From Candidatus Gastranaerophilales bacterium (GTDB taxonomy: Bacteria; Cyanobacteriota; Vampirovibrionia; Gastranaerophilales; Gastranaerophilaceae): a DNA stretch of 43,933 nt. Shown piece by piece: positions 9,808-18,829 of the stretch. Position 1 is the stretch's first letter; each line of letters begins with the position of its first letter. The stretch is from assembly GCA_944322935.1 (NCBI GenBank), contig CALUQO010000001.1:1-43933 (forward strand), read 5' to 3'. Under the pieces are notes generated by a model, which searched no databases, had not been told where the DNA came from, and worked only from the letters and a program-made list of their open reading frames with translations. The position numbers were made by a program, and so were the translations under genes.

Positions 9808-10008
9808 ATCAAAATGTATTTTCTCAGAGGCGACGTGTACGAAAAAATGCAAAAGCCCGACAAGGCGCTTGAGGACTACAAAAGGTCGATTGAATATTAC
9901 GAAAAAATCTTTGCACGCAATAAATCGGAACTGGATATCTACGACCACATCAGATATAACGACTGCTTAAACAGAATTTCGGAAATAACCGGTAACAGAA
10001 TAAATTAA
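8701..10008 (+). CDS. membrane-anchored TPR protein, third paralogue
   Basis: The protein has 435 residues with the same layout as the second paralogue: N-terminal membrane helix, acidic linker, TPR array. The first 370 or so residues are identical to that protein. The C-terminal unit differs (FIKMYFLRGDVYEKMQKPDKALEDYKRS and ending TGNRIN) and represents the original end of this gene. It is the likely parental form, with the first gene as the other parent. It is followed after 30 nt by the lipoprotein gene at 10039 and is probably in the same transcript. Function is unknown beyond a TPR scaffold at the membrane. Confidence 0.8.
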   Translation: MEEIHTSILIVKVLKIVIPIAIVLAVFVIKLVSNRNPKRIVCYEDEQAYTAAEGENEPQNQYCDDEEDDYDPEKEKAESRKNIEKFTKQLESAQTNERKAELYCCRSQAYSSLDMYSQAVDDINAAIALCPQNDHYYYKRADLLLVHDDNKALQDITTAISLAPKNAAYYDLRAVIYLLTPQNFDKALEDFTTVIDFWKSDSNISASDTADAYFGRGRIYFYLKQYDNVLQDVTKSIELIYGQEDILSKFARYRYYLLRARTYCAEGNFDAAIKDYDFLVENDEYGQEQWILERAQTYLKKGDKAKAKKEFSKLTNSDSPTCALPRAEAFQTLGKPEKALEVLNTEEDNTKNIIEEYKECATNDFDSHFIKMYFLRGDVYEKMQKPDKALEDYKRSIEYYEKIFARNKSELDIYDHIRYNDCLNRISEITGNRIN

Positions 10009-10038
10009 CCGTTTAAACAAAAACAGAAAGGAAAACAA

Positions 10039-10632
10039 ATGAAAAAGATTTTACTGGTTTTAATGTCAACACTGATTTTGACAGGCTGCGTCAGCCAGAC
10101 AACCACGGTAACAATTGACGACAAAGCGGGTGCAACCATAGAGAAAAAATTCAGCTTCGGTTCTGCTTCCACCACTATGTCAACTGACAAGCTGTCCATT
10201 GCTGCAGGGGACAAATTTCTTGAAAGTGTCAGAAAACAGAACCCCGAATCTCTTTTGAGATACACAACGGAAACTGATTCCGGCTATGTAGCCGTGATAA
10301 AAAAAGAAAATATTGCTAAAGAAGATATTTTTGCAAACGAAGCTTTCTTTAATCCCAAAAACAAAAAGAATCTCGACTGCAAAACATCCAAAAACCATAC
10401 GGAATGCAAGGCTGATTTTACAGTGAATTTTAAAAGCGAAGAATTAGACAAAGTTCTTGCAGAAAACGGACTTAAATACGAGGATCTTGCACCTTATACT
10501 TTAACAATAAAACTCCCCGTTAAGGCGGAATCACATAACGCAAAATTCTTTGATTTAACAAATAATTTATACACATGGGAAATTCCGGCAGGGGGAGAAA
10601 CACCCGTAAAATTTGATTTTGTTATCAAATAA
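10039..10632 (+). CDS. secreted lipoprotein of unknown function
   Basis: The protein has 197 residues with a clear lipoprotein signal: MKKILLVLMSTLILTGC, lipobox L-T-G-C with Cys at 17. The mature part is hydrophilic. It has a central segment with CKTSKNHTEC and a C-terminal, probably beta-rich half (YTLTIKLPVKAESHNAKFF). No family recognised. AGAAAGGAAAAC precedes the ATG. The gene closes the TPR run and is followed at once by a rho-independent terminator, so it is likely the last gene of that transcript. Attachment to the outer or inner membrane cannot be told from the sequence. Confidence 0.75.
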   Translation: MKKILLVLMSTLILTGCVSQTTTVTIDDKAGATIEKKFSFGSASTTMSTDKLSIAAGDKFLESVRKQNPESLLRYTTETDSGYVAVIKKENIAKEDIFANEAFFNPKNKKNLDCKTSKNHTECKADFTVNFKSEELDKVLAENGLKYEDLAPYTLTIKLPVKAESHNAKFFDLTNNLYTWEIPAGGETPVKFDFVIK

Positions 10633-10643
10633 ATTTTCTGCTT

Positions 10644-10680
10644 AAAGCCGGATAATAACACATTGTCCGGCTTTTATTTT
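10644..10680 (+). terminator. rho-independent terminator
   Basis: A perfect 9-bp stem AAAGCCGGA / TCCGGCTTT (10644-10652 and 10666-10674) is followed by a T-rich tail. It separates the TPR/lipoprotein transcript from the WG-repeat genes. Confidence 0.85.
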
Positions 10681-10698
10681 AAATAAGGAACGTAAAAA

Positions 10699-11805
10699 AT
10701 GAAAAAATTTAAATCATTTCTGCTTTTATTGGGTATGCTTTTGGCGTTTGCAGCCTTTGCCTGCAACAGATGTGAGGCGGCAAGAATACGTGCGGGTTTT
10801 GACCCTTCAAGATTGCCGCATAAATATCTGGGCTCCAGTCTTACCGCATACAGACTCGGCGGCTTGTGGGGGATTTACGATTCCTCGAGCAAAGCGATTT
10901 ATTCATTACCTCTGTACACGGATTTAAAAGAGCTGGAGTCTAATTATATTTTATACAATCAAAACGGACGCTGGGGTATTTTGAAATATTCTACGGGTGA
11001 CATTGAGGCAATAACGCCTCCTATATATGATTCCGTAGAAGTTCTGACTCTATATCACTTTAAGGTATCCCGTGACGGTAAATATGGCTGGATTAAGAAA
11101 ACATTCGGCGATGTTATTCAAGAGCCTGTCTATGCGGAAATTCACGCTATGAAGGATTATAACTTAGTGTGCGTGTGCGACAACAACAACTGCGGAATTG
11201 CCAGAACGAATGACGGCAAGGTTGTAAAACCGATTAAATACCCCGGCGTGTTTAATACCTCAAACGCTTCCGGATATTTTACGTATTACAGCGGCGGCGC
11301 ATACGGCGTTGTTGATCTTGAGGACAAAATTGTTTCCATGCCTAAATACAGAGGGATTAAACAAGTTACGTATGACGCAATTTATATTACCGACGGAGAA
11401 AAAAAACTCGGTCTGCTTCGCATGCGTGACGGAAAACAAATTGCGCAGCCAATCTATGACAAAATAAGCAAGCTTGCAGAACCGGGCTTTTATAAGGTTA
11501 AAAAAGACGGAAAATGGGGTGCAATAGATTACGACGGAAACCTTATTTATGAATGTAAATACGGTCCTTTGGAAATGAATAAAATGGTGCGAAACTACCC
11601 TGATAACCAAAAATTTAAAGATGTCATAGATTACAACTACTATTATGACCTCTATCTTGAAGCGTACTATTATCTTGATTTTTTGGATGCCAACGGACGT
11701 TATGCGGAAAATATTCTTAAAAAGATATTAAGTGACGAAAATAAATCTCAGGACATAAAAGATAAAGCAACTAAATTGATGAACAAATACAAAAACCAAC
11801 GGTAA
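10699..11805 (+). CDS. WG-repeat protein, exported, first of tandem pair
   Basis: The protein has 368 residues with a signal peptide (MKKFKSFLLLLGMLLAFAAFAC). A-F-A-C may be a lipobox (Cys 22), otherwise cleavage falls near CEAA. The body consists of WG/beta repeats: GLWGIYD, GRWGIL, GKYGWI, AYGVVD, KLGLLRM and GKWGAIDYDG, spaced about 40-50 residues, as in the WG_beta_rep family. The C-terminal 80 residues are tyrosine-rich and helical (YNYYYDLYLEAYYYLDFL). The gene is paralogous to the next one along its full length. WG repeats are thought to form beta-propeller-like binding surfaces; the ligand is unknown. It follows a terminator, so it has its own promoter or relies on read-through. Confidence 0.82.
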   Translation: MKKFKSFLLLLGMLLAFAAFACNRCEAARIRAGFDPSRLPHKYLGSSLTAYRLGGLWGIYDSSSKAIYSLPLYTDLKELESNYILYNQNGRWGILKYSTGDIEAITPPIYDSVEVLTLYHFKVSRDGKYGWIKKTFGDVIQEPVYAEIHAMKDYNLVCVCDNNNCGIARTNDGKVVKPIKYPGVFNTSNASGYFTYYSGGAYGVVDLEDKIVSMPKYRGIKQVTYDAIYITDGEKKLGLLRMRDGKQIAQPIYDKISKLAEPGFYKVKKDGKWGAIDYDGNLIYECKYGPLEMNKMVRNYPDNQKFKDVIDYNYYYDLYLEAYYYLDFLDANGRYAENILKKILSDENKSQDIKDKATKLMNKYKNQR

Positions 11806-11830
11806 TTTTTTAACGGAGGATTAAAACAAA

Positions 11831-12943
11831 ATGAAATTACAACTTAAAATAATTAAAAAATATATTTTACTCGTAACGCTTTTTATTGCCTGCTGCCTGG
11901 CGGGCTGCAATTACGCATATTGCTACGTTGCCAAAACAAAATTCAACCCGGAAGACGGATACACAAAAGCAATCATAGGCTCTTATATGGCGTATCAGAG
12001 ATCCGGCAGGTGGGGAATATATAACAGTACAACAAAAACCATTATCACTCCGCCAGTATATACATCGGTAAAAAGCGTCGGGCAGGATCTTTTTGGTGTG
12101 CAGTACGGTGGCAAATGGGGCATAGTGGATGAAGTCGGAACACAGATTACGCCTACAGAGTGGGATAATGTACTTAAATTGACAAACCGCTATATTATGC
12201 TTGAGCAAAACGGTGTGTACGGCTGGGTCTCCGACACCGGAAAACTTATTCAAACACCGATTTATAAATCTCTTAGCACTATTGACACCTTTATTTTTAA
12301 CGCTTGTGTAACAAACGGGTGCGGAATTGTCAGAGCGAGTGACGGCAGGGTTCTAAAGCCGCTTAAATATCCGGGAGTATTTAAAAACTCCGGCTTGTAC
12401 GGATATTTGTTGTACTACAGCGGCGGCGGTTACGGTGTTATTGATGTTGAGGATGCAGTTATTGCCCCGCCTAAATACAGAGCGATAAAAGAAGTTACAA
12501 AGGACGCCATATACATTACCGACGGCGGGGAAAAACTCGGTCTGCTTCGCATGCGCGACGGTAAACAAATTGCAGCACCTGTGTATGACAAAATAGAAGA
12601 TATGTCACAGCCCGGATTTTATAAGGTTAAAAAAGACAACAAATGGGGCGCTGTTGACTATGACGGAAATATGGTATTTAACTGCGAATACGGGCCGTTG
12701 GAAATTAACAAAAAGGTAAAAAACTATCCTAACAATCAGAAATATAAAGAGAGCGTGACTTACAACAACTATTATGCAGACTACCTTAATGCATACTATT
12801 CTCTTGAGTATCTTGGCTACGACAATTCAAGCGTAAGAAAATTGTTAAAAAATGTGTTAAGTACCGGAAACACTTATCAAAACTTGAAAAACAAAGCGAA
12901 TGAATTGATTAACAAATACGGCATTGATAGAAGCAAACTGTAA
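11831..12943 (+). CDS. WG-repeat protein, exported, second of tandem pair
   Basis: The protein has 370 residues and is a full-length paralogue of the preceding protein (for example both contain LGLLRMRDGKQIA and PGFYKVKKD). The signal sequence ends in CCLAGC, a good lipobox with Cys near residue 26, so it is likely a lipoprotein. WG units include GRWGIYN, GKWGIVD, GVYGWV, GYGVID and NKWGAVDYDG. The C-terminus carries the same tyrosine-rich helical tail. A good ribosome-binding site (AACGGAGGATTAAAACAAA) precedes the ATG, 25 nt after the first copy, so the pair forms an operon. The divergence between the copies indicates an older duplication than that of the TPR genes. Confidence 0.82.
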   Translation: MKLQLKIIKKYILLVTLFIACCLAGCNYAYCYVAKTKFNPEDGYTKAIIGSYMAYQRSGRWGIYNSTTKTIITPPVYTSVKSVGQDLFGVQYGGKWGIVDEVGTQITPTEWDNVLKLTNRYIMLEQNGVYGWVSDTGKLIQTPIYKSLSTIDTFIFNACVTNGCGIVRASDGRVLKPLKYPGVFKNSGLYGYLLYYSGGGYGVIDVEDAVIAPPKYRAIKEVTKDAIYITDGGEKLGLLRMRDGKQIAAPVYDKIEDMSQPGFYKVKKDNKWGAVDYDGNMVFNCEYGPLEINKKVKNYPNNQKYKESVTYNNYYADYLNAYYSLEYLGYDNSSVRKLLKNVLSTGNTYQNLKNKANELINKYGIDRSKL

Positions 12944-12972
12944 TATAACAAAGTTCATAACAAATCTCTGGG

Positions 12973-13009
12973 TTTTGCCTCCTCACAAAACTTTGATGAG
13001 GAGGCAAAA
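12973..13009. terminator. 13-bp perfect hairpin after the WG genes
   Basis: TTTTGCCTCCTCA (12973-12985) and its exact complement (12997-13009) flank an 11-nt loop. There is no long T-run after it on the plus strand, so termination may be inefficient or factor-aided. It is the likely end of the WG operon. Confidence 0.6.
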
Positions 13010-13040
13010 TATCAAAAATATTGTTTGTCAGTGAAACTGT

Positions 13041-13080
13041 CGGCTTATACATACACACTTGTCCGGGTATATATAAGCCG
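13041..13080. terminator. second hairpin in the WG-SLH spacer
   Basis: A 9-bp stem CGGCTTATA / TATAAGCCG (13041-13049, 13072-13080) with a 22-nt loop is followed by ATTTTAA. It may be a second terminator or a structured leader element upstream of the SLH gene. Confidence 0.4.
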
Positions 13081-13136
13081 ATTTTAAGAGAGGCGGAAAC
13101 GTGTATACTTTTGTATCAATCACCCCCCGGAAATAT

Positions 13137-13165
13137 ATGACATGTATTTGTTTCTTTGATAAAAT
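13137..13165 (+). promoter_or_regulatory. sigma70-type promoter of the SLH gene
   Basis: -35 ATGACA (13137-13142), a 17-nt spacer and -10 TAAAAT (13160-13165) each match the consensus at five of six positions. The predicted start is near 13172, about 46 nt before the ATG, with AAGGAGAAAG as ribosome-binding site. A strong site fits an abundant envelope protein. Confidence 0.55.
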
Positions 13166-13217
13166 CAAGTAATTAAAACAAATAAATTAATTCGACTGTC
13201 TTAATAAGGAGAAAGAT

Positions 13218-14369
13218 ATGAAGAAGTTTTTAACAAAAGCGCTTACGCTTGCTGTTGTTTTTGCTATATCTTGTGCTTCAACAATTGCAAAAGAGTACAA
13301 AGATTTGCCGAAAAATCACTGGGCGTACAAACAGATAAAAATTTTAACTGATTTTGATGTTGTTGTCGGATACCCCGACGGCCTGTACAGACCCGACCAG
13401 CAGGTTACAAGAGCTGAATTTTCTTCTATTGTTGTAAAAGCCTTTGATCAGGCTAATGCTCCAATAACTAATCCTGTGAAATTTAAAGATGTAAGCCAGA
13501 AAGACTGGTTCTACGGTGTTGTACAAAGAGCTGTTATGTTTGACCTGCTAAAAGGCTACCCGAACGGCAACTTTAATCCTCGCGGAACTGTTGCAAGAGG
13601 ACACATTATTTCTACAGTTGTAAATGCATTAACAACAGAAACAATCTCTAACCAGAAAGCAAAAGATATTCTGGAAAACAGCTATGATGACTACGATCAG
13701 CTGCCTGACTGGTTGATTATAGCTGCAGGTAAAGCGGAAATTCTTGGTATGGTAGTTAAAGAACCGGGCGAAGACAACTATATTAACGCTGACAGACCGG
13801 CTACCAGAGCAGAGCTTGCTGCTTTTGTTGTAAAAATGTTAGAACAGGCAAAGCTTAATCCTAACGAAAAACTCAGAGAAGCTATGCGTCCGAGAATGGG
13901 CGAAGGTGTTGTTGTAAACGCAGACGTTGACGGTTATATCGCTACAATACCGGCTGGTACGGAAATCCCTATTATGGTACTGAACAAAAAAATCACCTGC
14001 AAAGACTCCAATGTCAACGATGATTTTCTTTCTAAACTTCCAAAAAATCTTATAACAAAAGAAAAATATCTTCTCCTTGTTGAAGGCGACTGTCTAAACG
14101 GTAAACTTACGGATATCAAACGCGGTAGACTGTTTGTACGAAACGGTTTTGTAAATATGCAAACACACACAATTACAACTGACAGAAACCAAACAGCACA
14201 ACTTCTTGGTGATGCGGTAGGAACCTTCAGACTGGAAGGTTTTTGGAAAACGCTGTATTTAAAGGTTATAAAAGGCCACAGAATCGTTATACACGAGGGC
14301 GATATTTTGAAACTGGTACTCAAAAAACCGGTTAAGATTGATCTTACAAATGGTATGATTCTTGAATAA
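13218..14369 (+). CDS. S-layer homology (SLH) domain envelope protein
   Basis: The protein has 383 residues with a signal peptide (cleavage near STIA-KE). Three consecutive SLH domains follow. The first (about 28-85) reads YKDLPKNHWAYK, VVVGYPDGLYRPDQQVTRAEF. The second (about 93-150) reads FKDVSQKDWFYG, LLKGYPNGNFNPRGTVARGH. The third (about 155-215) reads NYINADRPATRAELAAFVV. SLH domains bind peptidoglycan-linked polymers, so the protein should be anchored to the wall. The C-terminal 170 residues (GYIATIPAGTEIPIMVLNKKIT) look beta-rich; similar modules occur in cyanobacterial-type envelope proteins. No long porin barrel follows, which distinguishes it from Som-type porins. Excellent promoter, ribosome-binding site and terminator; monocistronic. 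Confidence 0.9.
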   Translation: MKKFLTKALTLAVVFAISCASTIAKEYKDLPKNHWAYKQIKILTDFDVVVGYPDGLYRPDQQVTRAEFSSIVVKAFDQANAPITNPVKFKDVSQKDWFYGVVQRAVMFDLLKGYPNGNFNPRGTVARGHIISTVVNALTTETISNQKAKDILENSYDDYDQLPDWLIIAAGKAEILGMVVKEPGEDNYINADRPATRAELAAFVVKMLEQAKLNPNEKLREAMRPRMGEGVVVNADVDGYIATIPAGTEIPIMVLNKKITCKDSNVNDDFLSKLPKNLITKEKYLLLVEGDCLNGKLTDIKRGRLFVRNGFVNMQTHTITTDRNQTAQLLGDAVGTFRLEGFWKTLYLKVIKGHRIVIHEGDILKLVLKKPVKIDLTNGMILE

Positions 14370-14386
14370 ATAAACATCTGATAAAA

Positions 14387-14420
14387 AAAAGACCGTGATT
14401 TTAATAATCTCGGTCTTTTA
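14387..14420 (+). terminator. rho-independent terminator of the SLH gene
   Basis: Stem AAAAGACCG / CGGTCTTTT (14387-14395, 14411-14419), extended inward by GATT/AATC, with a following T-rich tract. Confidence 0.85.
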
Positions 14421-14514
14421 ATTTATTTTTTCTTTAAAAATTAAAGTTAATAAATTCTGTGCCGATTATATATTCAGGCCAAAAAGGATAACCAAAAAAG
14501 AAAAGAGAAGTTTT

Positions 14515-15141
14515 ATGCTGTTTAAACGAAAATGTAAAATAACCTTTATTGCACACGGTGCAACCCTTTATACCGAAGAGAACAGAATTTGTGATATAGA
14601 AAGCCATCCACCTCTGAACGAAAGAGGGCAGGAAGAAGCTGAAAAAATTGCAAAATGGATTGTCAAACGTTCTCCTCAGGTAGATGCCATATATACAGGT
14701 GAATCTCTGAGCTGCATACAAACAGCCAAGTATGTTGCCAAAGAGTATGACAAGGATATAATTATCAGGCCTGAGCTTAAAAACCAGGAATTCGGCATCT
14801 GGAAAGGCTTGAGCTATTCTGAAATTGAAAAAAAATACCCCGAAATGCTTGATAAATATCACGAATTTACATCAAGTTACGCGCCGGAAGGCGGAGAAAC
14901 ACTGCTGGAGTTTCAGGCACGTGTTGGTTCAGTAATCGACAATATGATAGAAGAAAACCTTACAAAAAGAATTGTTATTGTTACGCATTCAAACTTTATA
15001 AGGGCAGCAATAAGAAATGCTCTGGAACTGCCGGTAGAATATCAGAACAGAGTATTTGTTCCCACAGGCAGTGCAACACAGATTAAGTATTCACAGGGTT
15101 GGAATATGCTTATGTATTGCGCACATGTTCCTCTTTATTAA
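14515..15141 (+). CDS. histidine-phosphatase-fold protein lacking the RHG arginine
   Basis: The 208-residue protein has the phosphoglycerate-mutase/histidine phosphatase layout: beta-strand plus IAHGAT (residues 12-17), LNERGQEEAEKIAKWI, EFGIWKGLSYSEIEKKYPE, APEGGETLLEFQARV and VTHSNFIRAA (second His at 158). The catalytic His is H14, but the invariant Arg of the R-H-G motif is Ala13. The second phosphate-pocket Arg, normally in L-x-R-A-x-Q-T-A, is also replaced (SLSCIQTAK). The Glu of the EFG block and the late His remain. The family dephosphorylates sugar phosphates, cobalamin precursors or proteins; with a depleted phosphate pocket this member may be weak, altered or regulatory. It ends before a bidirectional terminator shared with enolase. 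Confidence 0.8.
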   Translation: MLFKRKCKITFIAHGATLYTEENRICDIESHPPLNERGQEEAEKIAKWIVKRSPQVDAIYTGESLSCIQTAKYVAKEYDKDIIIRPELKNQEFGIWKGLSYSEIEKKYPEMLDKYHEFTSSYAPEGGETLLEFQARVGSVIDNMIEENLTKRIVIVTHSNFIRAAIRNALELPVEYQNRVFVPTGSATQIKYSQGWNMLMYCAHVPLY

Positions 15142-15160
15142 AATTATAAAAATCGTAAAC

Positions 15161-15198
15161 AAAAAAACGGAGCCTGAAAATTCAGACTCCGTTTTTTT
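15161..15198. terminator. bidirectional terminator between convergent genes
   Basis: AAAAAAACGGAG and CTGAA (15161-15178) pair with TTCAG and CTCCGTTTTTTT (15181-15198), with a single mismatch. A/T runs on both flanks serve both the 14515 gene and enolase. Confidence 0.9.
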
Positions 15199-15219
15199 GT
15201 TTAATCATTTATGATTAAT

Positions 15220-16609
<1,390 letters not shown>

Positions 16610-16644
16610 GAAAATTAATCGAAAATATCAGAAAAAATCTGCTT

Positions 16645-16880
16645 GCAATTGCCCGGCTGAAAAGAACGCAGCTCTAAACGAACGGCAATATAGCAAACGT
16701 GTTCAATAATTTGAAGAGTGGAAGCCACTCGGAGTATTAAGCGGTTAAAACTTTCGATTGACCGGTAAACGATTTTTCGTTACCCCTGCATTTCCGGTCA
16801 CATAGCAGAATTAACTTCTCAGCCGAAGGTAAAGCAAACTGCTGCCGCTATAAACGACTAAAACGAAAAATAAAAAAGCA
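16645..16880. ncRNA. candidate structured RNA or element, family not recognised
   Basis: This 340-bp gap has no gene but holds nested inverted repeats. CGGCTGA (16654-16660) pairs with TCAGCCG (16819-16825), enclosing GAGTGG/CCACTC (16716-16721/16725-16730, a 3-nt loop) and GACCGG/CCGGTC (16760-16765/16794-16799). Inside the last, GGTA-ACGA pairs with TCGT-TACC. A local TTCAA/TTGAA hairpin precedes. The GC content is visibly higher than in other spacers here. I looked for the sequence marks of RNase P, tmRNA, SRP RNA, and TPP and cobalamin riboswitches and found none; 6S RNA cannot be excluded. The strand is undecided. Confidence 0.3.
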
Positions 16881-16901
16881 CAGCTCCTGAAGGGAACTGA
16901 T

Positions 16902-17912
16902 TTATCTTAAGGTTGCAGTTTTGAGCATGTCTATATATTTTGCTTTTTCCTGATTTGTGAAGGCTCCCTTTTTCGCAAAATGTATATGATAAATGCCTTT
17001 CGGGGTATAAACTATTCTTGCGATTTCTGTTTCCTTCGAGTTGTCAAACTGCCACTCGTATAAAATTTCGTTTTGCTTCTGGTAGATAATTTTTTTATTA
17101 AAAGTTTTGCCTGAATTTTTAGCAATGGCGTCGATTGCGCCAATGTGGTTTCTGTAATACTCATCAAGCGTTGTTTTAAAATTGTCGCTCAAAATAAAAT
17201 ACTGTATTGTGACAAGCTGTGTCCACTTAAAGTTTTTTACATCCTCGCCTTTTAGCCCGTATTCAATAACTTTGGATTTTTCATCTTTATGCTCGAGCGC
17301 TTTTACCCATTGTTTTTTATCAAGGTTCAGAATAACTTCGCCGGTTTGGCTTATTGACTGGTCTTTGGTTGCTTTTTCGCCAGTGTAGGAGTTTACTATT
17401 TCGTTTTTAAATTTTTCTATGGACTGTTGTTTCATAACAGGGTCATTTATCATATATGCGGCCTGTTCGTCTTTTATCTGTTTTAGAAGGTTTCTGTAAT
17501 ACAGTTTTTCTTTGCCGCCCATAGACTCCAGAGTTACTGCGGTTTCGTAGTATTCAATAGCGAGGTCATAGTCGTGCTGGCTTCTTTTTAAATCCGCAAG
17601 AAAAACATAAGCATTCCACAGGTTCGGGAAAAGTCTTATTGCGTCTTGAAAAGTTTTTTCCGCCATTTTTCTGTCGTTTTTATAACCGTAGCTCGCACCG
17701 AGAAGACATAATGCGCTGTATGAATCCGGTTTGTAATTCAAAGCGTTGTTAAAAGATATAATAGCTTCTTCGTAGTTTTTTTCTTTGTATGCGCGCACGC
17801 CTTTGTCGTATTCGTAGCGGAAATTCAAAGCCGCACATCCGCTTTGTAAAATAATTGCCGCTGCCAGCACACAACAGGTTATTATTCTTTTAAACTGCTT
17901 TAATAAACTCAT
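16902..17912 (-). CDS. TPR lipoprotein
   Basis: The protein has 336 residues with a lipoprotein signal (CVLAAAIILQSGC, lipobox Q-S-G-C, Cys near 26). Residues 33-135 form about three tetratricopeptide repeats: YDKGVRAYKEKNYEEAIISFNNALNYKPDS, AEKTFQDAIRLFPNLWNAY and YDLAIEYYETAVTLE. The C-terminal 200 residues are a separate unrecognised domain with a mixed alpha/beta look, ending in IARIVYTPKGIYHIHFAKKG. The protein probably sits at the outer membrane as an interaction scaffold. It lies 47 nt downstream of the ABC ATPase gene on the same strand and may be co-transcribed with it; a ribosome-binding site (GGAGCAG) precedes the ATG. Confidence 0.8.
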   Translation of the reverse strand: MSLLKQFKRIITCCVLAAAIILQSGCAALNFRYEYDKGVRAYKEKNYEEAIISFNNALNYKPDSYSALCLLGASYGYKNDRKMAEKTFQDAIRLFPNLWNAYVFLADLKRSQHDYDLAIEYYETAVTLESMGGKEKLYYRNLLKQIKDEQAAYMINDPVMKQQSIEKFKNEIVNSYTGEKATKDQSISQTGEVILNLDKKQWVKALEHKDEKSKVIEYGLKGEDVKNFKWTQLVTIQYFILSDNFKTTLDEYYRNHIGAIDAIAKNSGKTFNKKIIYQKQNEILYEWQFDNSKETEIARIVYTPKGIYHIHFAKKGAFTNQEKAKYIDMLKTATLR

Positions 17913-17959
17913 AATCTGCTCCTAATTAAGATTATAAGGATACCCTACCTGTTAGGCAA

Positions 17960-18760
17960 TTATTTAATGCTTTTTATATAATATCTACCATTTTCGTGCT
18001 CTAAATCTATGTCGGCCTCAAAGATTTCAGACAAATTAGCAGAAGTGAGAATATCTTCTTTTTTGCCCTGTTTGTAAATTGTTCTGTTATAAATCAGCGC
18101 TGCATGGGTAATCTGCGGGAATATTTCCGTAACATCATGAGTAACAAGTATTATACAGGCGTTTTGCGAGAGTTTTTGAAGCATGTTAATAAAGCTGTGC
18201 TGTGCTTTTATGTCGAGCCCCGTTGTAGGTTCATCCAGTATAAAGGCTTCGGGGTTGTGAATCAAAGAGCGGGCGATTAAACAGCGTCTTTGTTCGCCGG
18301 AGCTCATCTGTGCAAACTGTTTGTCTTTGAGTTTTGATATCTCAAGAAACTCCATAACCTCTTTAACCTTTTGCTGCTGTTCGTCAGAAAAGCTATGGTG
18401 TCTGTAAACCCCAAGCGAGCTGTAATATCCGCTTAAAACAATATCATAGGCGCTCTGTGCTGGGCTAAAGCCTGAAAAACGGCTCTGCAGCCCGTTAGAT
18501 ATTATGCCGAGGTGTTTTTTGAGTTCAAAAATATCCCATCTGTCTTTGCCGAAAATTTCTTTTTTAAACCTGTATTGTGTATTCGGGTAAAGGTCGTGAG
18601 AAAAAAGCTTCATCAAGGTTGATTTTCCGCTGCCGTTAGGGCCCAGTATGACCCAGTTTTCGCCTTTGTTTATTTTAAGGTTTATATTCTCGAGCACGGT
18701 TGTCATACCGTAGTTGACATACACATTTTCAAAATCAATTATTGTCTGATTGCTGTTCAA
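17960..18760 (-). CDS. ABC transporter ATP-binding protein
   Basis: This is a single nucleotide-binding domain of about 266 residues. It shows Walker A GPNGSGKST (about 38-46), Q-loop region SNGLQSRFSG, signature MSSGEQRR (about 152), Walker B FILDEPTTGLD and H-loop VTHD. The closest flavour is the ModF/PhrA-like or metal-import type ATPases; the substrate cannot be told because no permease gene lies nearby. I prefer the TTG start at 18760 (NSNQTIIDF), 7 nt after AGAGG (18768-18772), over an upstream start at 18802 that would place the ribosome-binding site inside the gene. The 5' region is divergent from the 18830 gene. Confidence 0.9.
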   Translation of the reverse strand: MNSNQTIIDFENVYVNYGMTTVLENINLKINKGENWVILGPNGSGKSTLMKLFSHDLYPNTQYRFKKEIFGKDRWDIFELKKHLGIISNGLQSRFSGFSPAQSAYDIVLSGYYSSLGVYRHHSFSDEQQQKVKEVMEFLEISKLKDKQFAQMSSGEQRRCLIARSLIHNPEAFILDEPTTGLDIKAQHSFINMLQKLSQNACIILVTHDVTEIFPQITHAALIYNRTIYKQGKKEDILTSANLSEIFEADIDLEHENGRYYIKSIK

Positions 18761-18817
18761 CAAAAAACCTCTGTGGTAACAATTACTAACATATATTATC
18801 AAATAAAAAAATATCTG

Positions 18818-18823
18818 TATAAT
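18818..18823 (+). promoter_or_regulatory. -10 box immediately before the start codon
   Basis: A perfect TATAAT ends 6 nt before ATG 18830, so transcription would begin at or next to the start codon. No Shine-Dalgarno is present. The -35 region (about 18795-18800, ATTATC) is weak. Confidence 0.4.
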
Positions 18824-18829
18824 ATTAAA

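Noticed and set aside
11260-11610. 116-codon frame antisense to the first WG gene
   Set aside because: Shadow frame of a clear coding sequence; no start signals and no recognisable product.
13934-14377. 147-codon frame antisense to the SLH gene
   Set aside because: Opposite a strongly supported coding sequence and its terminator; low plausibility.
16690-16830. GCCACTC and, on the other strand, GCTGAGA suggesting B12 or TPP riboswitch
   Set aside because: The remaining conserved blocks of either riboswitch are absent and the order is wrong; kept only as an unassigned structured RNA.
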